From an uncultured Collinsella sp. (GTDB lineage Bacteria > Actinomycetota > Coriobacteriia > Coriobacteriales > Coriobacteriaceae), in contig CAADUO010000051.1 in the NCBI GenBank assembly GCA_900752215.1, positions 1 to 63,711 on the forward strand: 63,711 bases of DNA. Reading direction: 5' to 3'. Position 1 is the stretch's first letter; each line of letters begins with the position of its first letter. This document shows, piece by piece, positions 58,790-63,711 of the stretch. The position numbers and the translations under genes are program-made. Below the pieces are notes generated by a model, which was not told the origin of the DNA, searched no databases, and saw nothing but the letters and a program-made list of their open reading frames with translations.

Positions 58790-61276
58790 CTATTCGCTAC
58801 CGTCCCCAGCGTTTTCGCGGTCGTTGGCAAGCATTGCCGCGCCGGCGACCGTTGTCGCTACGGCGGCGGCAGCGAGCCCGGCGGCAATGCCGGAGCCGTC
58901 GCCCGTGTCGGCGAGTTTTCCGCCCGAGTTCTTGCCCTTGTTGCCCTTACCGTTCTTATCAGCGCTGCCTGCGTTGGAACCCGTGCCACCGTCGGTGCCG
59001 GTGCCGCCTGCACTGCTCGAGGCCGCTACGGTAAAGCTCGCGGCTCCGTCATTAGCAAGCTTGTAGTTTTGCGCCGCGTCGCCCAAAAGACCGTTCGCGC
59101 GCACCCAGTACGTTCCCGCGGTAAATGCCTCGCCCTCGACCATTGCCGTGCCCGGAGCGCCGTCCGCGTCGTGCACAAACTCGAGCTGAGCCGTGCAGGC
59201 ATCGTTTTCGAGTTTGCCCTCGAGCAGCGCCGCGACCTTTGTGCGCACATCCTCGCCGGCCTTAAGGCCTTCGAGCCCCTCAAAGTGGGGTGTCAGTGCG
59301 CGCGGATCGATATCGATGGGCACGGATCCCTGCAGCCCCGTAACGGTCTCGTTGCCCAAGGCGTCGACATCCACGTATTCGATGGTAAACGCATGGCCCG
59401 AAGCCGCCACGTTGAGTACGTTGCTGCTGTCGACAAGGCGGAAATGGCCCTCGCCAACGGTCTTGCCATCCTGGAGCGAGGCATCGCTCAGCGAGTCGCC
59501 GTACGTCATGCGCATGCGGGTCGGGAGGCAGCACGAAGCCGACTGCGTGTGCTTCGTATCGTAATTGTAATTGCGCTGGTAGATGCTCCGGGCCAGCGCC
59601 GCATCAACAAAGTCGGATGCGATGATGCCAATGTGCTTGAGGTAATCTGACTTTGTATCCTCGGTGCCGCTGGGATTGATGTACGGGCTCTTGTACAGAT
59701 GCTCGTTGACTACTCGTGCCGAGGTAAAAGGATTGCCTCCGTGCGACAAGCCCGTGCAGCTGGTGTAGTTGATAGACCAGCAACGCTCCTGGACTTGCAC
59801 CTCGGCCCCGGCATCGTCCACGACGTCCACCTTGTTGCACGTGCGCCCGGTCGTTTCCTTCAGCGCATTATCGACCCAGCTGAGCTTGTCGGTTCCCGTG
59901 AGTTTGTACTTGTCCTGGGCATATACCTTGGTGCAATAGGGCTCTTCATTGCCCGTTTCCCCTATGGCTTCAAATCCCCGCGCGTCTTGGACGAGACACA
60001 TCGACTGCCCGGAATGCGCCTTGATCTTGTCATCCCATTGGGTGAGGTCGAGGCCCCACGTGTGGCCGCTTACGCTGTTGCCGGCGAGCCCAAATCGACG
60101 CAGCAGGACGATCTTTCCGCGCACCTCGCCCAGCGTGGGGACGTGGCTCGACGTGTAGAACAGGTTGGGGTTATCGGCCATAACCTTGGCGAAGGCCGTC
60201 GTTATGCTTTCGTCGGTAGCCTCATCGTTGCCGCGCGATGCGAGCATGATGAGCGCTTCTGACGGGTTTTCGTTCAAAAACGTTTTGAAGTACCCGATGA
60301 CATCGGAGAGATGCAGATAGTTCCCGTCTTTTTTGAGTAGGTAGAAAATCCCGTGGTCGATGCCGGGGTCATCGCCCTTTCCGAGCCGGATATCAAAATA
60401 GCGAATGCCTTCGAGCAACTGCGTGGGAATGTAATCCTGCTGGCATTTTACTTGCGAGGATTGGGGCTCAGTGTCGTTGTCCACGCTGCAGGTGCCCGAA
60501 TCGTGCGTACCCGGGATGCTCAGCTCGTCGAGGAACTTGTTGTCGTCGACGTATTTCATCCAACATGGTCCGTCGACGTAGCTGCTGTACGTGATCCAGT
60601 CGAGGCTGCTAACCGTGGCATCGTTCTTTTTCATGTCGTAACCGATAAGTTCGAGCTCCCACGGAATGCTCTTACTCTTATGGCAGATCTTATTGTTGTC
60701 CTGGTCTTCGCCGTTCGATTCTATTGCCAGGTACTTAATGTCTTTTTTCTCGGTTTCTTTCTCGACCGTGCGGTCTCGGATGATATAGGTTCCGTTTGAT
60801 TGACGCTCGAACGCAAAAGCGCGGCTGGGCTTGTTGTCATACTCGCCGCCCCATACGTGGATGACCTTTCCATCTTTGTCAGAGTCGTCGTCGACCGACC
60901 AAATGCTGTAGCCCGTCTTTTTATGCTCTTCGAAATTGAGCAAGGTGCGGATAGCATACCAGTTTGTATCGTCATTCTTGGTCGTTACGTTCTCAAGGAT
61001 GAGCTTGCTGGACGTGCCGTCGTTAAACAGGTGGCAGACGTTGCCGCGAACGTTGCCGTCTTGGTTGACGCTCGCGGTGCGAAAATAGCCCGCGGGGCGA
61101 AGGCGAATGACGAAATTGTCGAGGCTGTCCGACGGTGCGGGTGTGTTGTCTGCAAATGCCGCTCGCAGGGGAATGCCCGGCGCTGCGGTTTCGGGCAGGC
61201 TTGCAAGTGGTGACAACGCCGCAAGCCCTAGGCCCAGCGTAAACGCTCGGCGGCTGATGGCATGGTGTTCGGTCAT
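58790..61276 (-). CDS. Cell-wall-anchored phosphatidylinositol-specific phospholipase C-like protein
   Basis: An 828-residue surface protein. A twin-arginine signal (SRRAFTLGLGLAALSPLA) opens it, with a ricin-like or strand-rich region at about 55-215. The PI-PLC X domain follows: IPGTHDSGT with His258 and Asp259, YFDIRLGKGDD, and GIDHGIF with His308; the 50-residue gap between the two histidines equals that of Bacillus PI-PLC (His32, His82). Then comes a region ending in immunoglobulin-like strands, a Gly/Ser/Lys linker, and a sortase signal LADTG (788-792) with membrane helix and charged tail. It would cleave phosphatidylinositol or GPI anchors at the cell surface. Tat export with sortase anchoring is unusual. 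Start: ATG at 61276, GGAGAAGTT before it. Confidence 0.85.
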   Translation of the reverse strand: MTEHHAISRRAFTLGLGLAALSPLASLPETAAPGIPLRAAFADNTPAPSDSLDNFVIRLRPAGYFRTASVNQDGNVRGNVCHLFNDGTSSKLILENVTTKNDDTNWYAIRTLLNFEEHKKTGYSIWSVDDDSDKDGKVIHVWGGEYDNKPSRAFAFERQSNGTYIIRDRTVEKETEKKDIKYLAIESNGEDQDNNKICHKSKSIPWELELIGYDMKKNDATVSSLDWITYSSYVDGPCWMKYVDDNKFLDELSIPGTHDSGTCSVDNDTEPQSSQVKCQQDYIPTQLLEGIRYFDIRLGKGDDPGIDHGIFYLLKKDGNYLHLSDVIGYFKTFLNENPSEALIMLASRGNDEATDESITTAFAKVMADNPNLFYTSSHVPTLGEVRGKIVLLRRFGLAGNSVSGHTWGLDLTQWDDKIKAHSGQSMCLVQDARGFEAIGETGNEEPYCTKVYAQDKYKLTGTDKLSWVDNALKETTGRTCNKVDVVDDAGAEVQVQERCWSINYTSCTGLSHGGNPFTSARVVNEHLYKSPYINPSGTEDTKSDYLKHIGIIASDFVDAALARSIYQRNYNYDTKHTQSASCCLPTRMRMTYGDSLSDASLQDGKTVGEGHFRLVDSSNVLNVAASGHAFTIEYVDVDALGNETVTGLQGSVPIDIDPRALTPHFEGLEGLKAGEDVRTKVAALLEGKLENDACTAQLEFVHDADGAPGTAMVEGEAFTAGTYWVRANGLLGDAAQNYKLANDGAASFTVAASSSAGGTGTDGGTGSNAGSADKNGKGNKGKNSGGKLADTGDGSGIAAGLAAAAVATTVAGAAMLANDRENAGDGSE

Positions 61277-61474
61277 AACTTCTCCATTCGCAGAGTGCGG
61301 TTATGCGATAGTTTTGGTCACTATACTGCCCAGATGTTTAAAGATGCTGGTTTAATTGTCTGCGCGGCGCAATAAATCGGTGGGCGGACGTGTTGGGGTG
61401 TTTGTCGTTTTCGTACTGTTGCCACATTTGGGGCGGTTCCGGCGTCCGGCATCCTCGCGTTCGTCGGCTACAGG

Positions 61475-61510
61475 CATAAGAAAGGGAGGGTCGGTTTACC
61501 GGCCCTCCCT
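61475..61510 (-). terminator. Intrinsic terminator of the downstream lipoprotein gene (minus strand)
   Basis: AGGGAGGGTCGG (61483-61494) and CCGGCCCTCCCT (61499-61510) form a 12-bp stem with loop TTTA and one wobble; the minus strand continues TTCTTATG. Confidence 0.85.
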
Positions 61511-61581
61511 GGGTACGAAGCGCTGGGGTACCGTCGCTTGTTTGCACTGCGACCGTGTTTCCCGTTGCGCTCGCCAGTCGC

Positions 61582-62175
61582 TTAGCGCTTGATCTCGATA
61601 TCGTCGAGCTTGACGTCCATGGCCTCGGTCTTGGCCTCGGCGATGTCGTCGGCAAATTCCAGAGACTTCATCATGGTCTCGACGGCGTCCTTGTGCTCCT
61701 CGACGTTGTCGATACGCACATACACACTGCCGCCGTCAACGTCGGTGAAGTATTCGGTCGTTACGCCGCCCGAGTGTGTATAGGAAGCGTTGCGCCAAGT
61801 CTTGCCGTTGTACTTGACGGGGTCATTCTCGGTCCACTCAAAGCTGGCATTCCACTTTGCCTCGTAGTCGAACAGCTCGTCGGCGTTCTTGTCAGGATCG
61901 AAGACGGGGATGAAGCGATCGCTGGCGTGCTCGCTCTCGGTGAACTTAAACTGGGCCCTGTCGGCGGTGTCGCCGGCAACGTCGGTAATCTCGACGCCCT
62001 CGGGAACCTCGACCTTAAACCAAATGAAGTCGGTCCTCATATCCACGGCTGGCTTTTCTGCCCCGCCGCCACCGCCACTTCCGGTAGCGTCGCCGCTGCC
62101 ACCGCAGCCCACCAGGGCAACTGCGGCAAAGAGACTGATGCAGAGGGTGAGAATCGCAAAGGCCTTCTTTTTCAT
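61582..62175 (-). CDS. Lipoprotein, paralogue of the next gene
   Basis: A 197-residue exported lipoprotein: MKKKAFAILTLCISLFAA is the signal, and Cys24 of VALVGC the lipid site. A Gly/Ser linker follows, then a domain beginning TDFIWFKVEVPEGVEI, with RFIPVFDPD, FEWTENDPVKYNGKTW and a helix (EEHKDAVETMMKSLEF) near the end. The same blocks appear in the same order in the protein at 62417-63013, so the two arose by duplication. No known enzyme motif. The ATG has GAGGAGGACACGACC before it. Role unknown; a surface binding or stress-response protein is possible. Terminators and upstream 19-mers were duplicated along with the gene. Confidence 0.85.
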   Translation of the reverse strand: MKKKAFAILTLCISLFAAVALVGCGGSGDATGSGGGGGAEKPAVDMRTDFIWFKVEVPEGVEITDVAGDTADRAQFKFTESEHASDRFIPVFDPDKNADELFDYEAKWNASFEWTENDPVKYNGKTWRNASYTHSGGVTTEYFTDVDGGSVYVRIDNVEEHKDAVETMMKSLEFADDIAEAKTEAMDVKLDDIEIKR

Positions 62176-62247
62176 GGTCGTGTCCTCCTCGATCTGTAAC
62201 CGCCCATGGATTACCTGTCTTTACTGTACGCGTGGACGGCTCGCTAG

Positions 62248-62266
62248 GGTGGGCCATGTGTCCCAT
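62248..62266. repeat. 19-bp repeat GGTGGGCCATGTGTCCCAT, copy 1
   Basis: Identical to 63210-63228. It lies 73 nt upstream of the lipoprotein start at 62175, and has a TGGG/CCCA dyad with a GGGAC core on the minus strand. Confidence 0.65.
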
Positions 62267-62311
62267 TCTGAGGGCCGGATTTGCGCCGTTAAGTGGCAAT
62301 ATGTTCGGGCG

Positions 62312-62347
62312 CAAAAGAGGGGAGGGCCGATGCTGTCGGCCCTCCCC
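62312..62347 (-). terminator. Intrinsic terminator of the upstream lipoprotein gene (minus strand)
   Basis: GGGGAGGGCCGA (62319-62330) and TCGGCCCTCCCC (62336-62347), perfect 12 bp, loop TGCTG; the minus strand continues TCTTTTGC. Nearly the same stem as at 61483-61510. Confidence 0.85.
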
Positions 62348-62416
62348 GGGTTGGGCGCCCGTTGTTTTAATGGGGCGCATGTACGCGGGTGCGCGTAGGC
62401 GCGTGCGGGTGTCCCG

Positions 62417-63013
62417 TTACTTGATCTCGATGCTCGAAATCTCGACTTCACGTGCCTCGTCAACTGCTTTCTTCGTGTCGTCGGGGAACTCGATGGAGTT
62501 GAGAAGCGCCTCGGCTTCTTTCTTGTGCAGGTCGAAGTTCGCGATGAGAACGCAGACGCTTCCCGGCTCAACGTCGGTAAAGAGATAGGTGTGGGTGCCG
62601 CGGTTGTCCTTGCACGTTCCGGTGAGCCATGTCCCGCCGTTGTACTCGACGGGGTCGCCAACTTCCCACTGGAACATGCTGCTCTTTCGACCTTCATCGG
62701 CAAGAGCCTCTTCTGCCGTCATCTTCTCTTCCCAAACTGGTATGAAGCGGTCAACCGTGGTGTTCTCGTTCTCGGGGAAGGTGAGCTGGACCCTGTCGGC
62801 GTTCTTGCCGGCGGAGTCGCTCACGCCAACGCTCTCGGGCATCTCGACCTTAAACCAGATAAAGTCGGTCTTCTTGGCGACGGGGGCCTTTTCCTTGCTC
62901 TCGCTCTTGGGGGCGCTGCCGCCGCCCGATGCGCTCCCGCCGCAGCCGACAAGGGCAAACGCGGCAAAGAGGGCGATGCAAAGGGAAAGGATCGATAGGG
63001 TCTTTTTCTTCAT
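62417..63013 (-). CDS. Lipoprotein, paralogue of the preceding gene
   Basis: A 198-residue lipoprotein. Signal MKKKTLSILSLCIALFAA with lipobox FALVGC (Cys24); linker SASGGGSAPKSESKEK; then the same domain as in the neighbour: TDFIWFKVEMPESV, RFIPVWEEK, FQWEVGDPVEYNGGTW, and the closing helix (LHKKEAEALLNSIEFPDD). The two share about half of their residues in these blocks by eye. ATG at 63013 on the minus strand, with GGAGGACGCCACC before it; the frame opens earlier without a start signal. As first gene it may be the older copy. Function unknown. Confidence 0.85.
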   Translation of the reverse strand: MKKKTLSILSLCIALFAAFALVGCGGSASGGGSAPKSESKEKAPVAKKTDFIWFKVEMPESVGVSDSAGKNADRVQLTFPENENTTVDRFIPVWEEKMTAEEALADEGRKSSMFQWEVGDPVEYNGGTWLTGTCKDNRGTHTYLFTDVEPGSVCVLIANFDLHKKEAEALLNSIEFPDDTKKAVDEAREVEISSIEIK

Positions 63014-63389
63014 GGTGGCGTCCTCCTTGTCTGCCAGGGACATCGCGTGCCGCGGATCGCTGGGGCGGCGGTTACGCATGCGCATGATGTCTTTGTTTAC
63101 TGTGCGGTTATTCTTCCATTCGTCGTCCGGTGCCGTGATGAGCTTGCCCCAACATAGGGCTCCTTACCTATATGTATGCCCCAGTTGCCGCTGCCCGGAA
63201 GTCTCGAAAGGTGGGCCATGTGTCCCATGTTTGCGGTGCCGACGCCTATCGTTCGTCATAGAAATCCGCGATGGCCAGGTGCGCTGACGCTTATGTACTT
63301 ATGGGCTAGACTTAGCACCATTATGTGATCGATGCGGTCGGTCGGCGGTTTCCACCCGACCGATGTATATGACTTGAAGGTGCATGCGT
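63014..63389. other. Divergent intergenic region before the cyclodeaminase gene
   Basis: 376 nt without a gene. It holds the second GGTGGGCCATGTGTCCCAT, a plus-strand promoter (CTGACG at 63284-63289, 17 bp, TAGACT at 63307-63312), and a hairpin CGGTCGG/CCGACCG at 63335-63362 in the leader. On the minus strand a CACAGTAAA-type stretch near 63105 resembles the ACAGTAAA stretch before the sister lipoprotein and may be part of its promoter. Confidence 0.4.
63210..63228. repeat. 19-bp repeat GGTGGGCCATGTGTCCCAT, copy 2
   Basis: Exact copy of 62248-62266, here 197 nt upstream of the lipoprotein start at 63013. The different distance argues against a fixed promoter element. Confidence 0.65.
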
Positions 63390-63711
63390 ATGAGCCAAGA
63401 GATGATGGACAAGACCTGCCGCGGGTTTGCCGAGGCGCTTGCCGCGCGCGAGCCGGTTCCCGGCGGTGGCAGCGCGAGCGCCTTTGTGGGCGCGCTGGGC
63501 GCCTCGCTGTGCGGAATGGTTGCCCGCTACGGTGCGACTAATCCCGCGCTTGCTGATCGTGCGGATGACCTGACGCGCGCGTTTGCCCAGGCTGATGAGC
63601 TGGCCCAGGAGCTTGTCGAGTTGGTTTCCGAGGACGTTCGTGCCTACAGGCGGGGGTCCGCGGCGGACGGGATTCCGCGTGGCGATCCCGCCCGGGGGGC
63701 CGCGAGTCAGG
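63390..63711 (+). CDS. Cyclodeaminase/cyclohydrolase family protein (FchA-like), 3' end outside window
   Basis: The first 107 codons are visible. CRGFAEALAAREPVPGGGSASAFVGALGAS followed by LCGMVARY is the start of the formiminotransferase-cyclodeaminase C-terminal family, whose PGGGSAAA loop binds the folate. Stand-alone members are methenyl-THF cyclohydrolases (FchA) or formimino-THF cyclodeaminases. Here it would act next to formate-THF ligase (fhs, 51220) in one-carbon flux, although the genes are 10 kb apart. The ATG at 63390 follows TTGAAGGTGCATGC, a modest ribosome-binding site. Its leader has a promoter and a CGGTCGG hairpin. The stop is beyond the window end. Confidence 0.85.
   Translation, partial: MSQEMMDKTCRGFAEALAAREPVPGGGSASAFVGALGASLCGMVARYGATNPALADRADDLTRAFAQADELAQELVELVSEDVRAYRRGSAADGIPRGDPARGAASQ

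Overview
The window is high-GC, gene-dense bacterial chromosome with no phage, plasmid or CRISPR signature. The gene set fits a gut anaerobe of the class Coriobacteriia, most likely a Collinsella-type organism: a [FeFe]-hydrogenase with a pyridine-nucleotide flavoprotein partner, formate-tetrahydrofolate ligase, an EFR1-type ferredoxin, superoxide reductase, PTS sugar uptake, a Gram-positive LexA box and a sortase-anchored surface protein. The taxon is an inference from content and codon use; no rRNA is present.

Layout. 1-5.1 kb: a left-edge membrane protein, an FHA protein, two zinc-ribbon proteins and a GNAT acetyltransferase; three of these genes share a perfect 10-bp palindrome upstream. 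5.2-8 kb: three tandem palindromic elements, then a DEAD-box RNA helicase with an RGG-rich tail. 8.5-9.3 kb: an EFR1 flavodoxin/ferredoxin. 9.4-14.2 kb: a PTS operon (EIIA, LicT/BglG antiterminator, EIICB, GH4 phospho-alpha-glucosidase) preceded by a recognisable RAT/terminator switch. 14.4-20.5 kb: a hydrogenase operon that runs on into a lipoprotein SBP and a fused permease-ATPase. 20.5-31 kb: orphan antitoxin, CPBP protease, YgiQ radical SAM, DUF1275 membrane protein, FucO-type dehydrogenase, M42 peptidase, MnmA, CysK with a divergent Rrf2 regulator, holin-like protein, YerC-like repressor. 31.9-51 kb: DNA maintenance (AddB, AddA, DnaE, SWIM-SNF2, RuvC-RuvA-RuvB) interrupted by superoxide reductase and a NadE-derived protein that lacks catalytic motifs. 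51-63.7 kb: Fhs, a low-complexity membrane protein, a CDF metal exporter, a zinc-ribbon protein, a YhcG nuclease, a small PH-like protein, a surface PI-PLC, two tandem lipoproteins, and the start of a cyclodeaminase (FchA-like) gene.

Functional links. The PTS operon feeds phosphorylated alpha-glucosides into glycolysis; the hydrogenase pair disposes of reductant as H2; Fhs and the FchA-like protein belong to one-carbon folate metabolism. The same CCGTT(C/T)ATCGG motif lies at an identical distance before the promoters of the PTS EIIA gene and fhs, suggesting that one regulator links sugar uptake with one-carbon metabolism.

The intergenic spaces are unusually rich in palindromes. At least ten carry a GGGAC or GTCCC core and look like REP-type repeats. 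The most unusual items are the shared operators (GTTGCGCAAC and CCGTTYATCGG), the tandem CTGTAAC palindromes, the NadE-like pseudoenzyme, the hydrogenase-linked ABC importer, and an antitoxin gene bracketed by two copies of one repeat. All calls come from reading the sequence and its translations; no database search was run.
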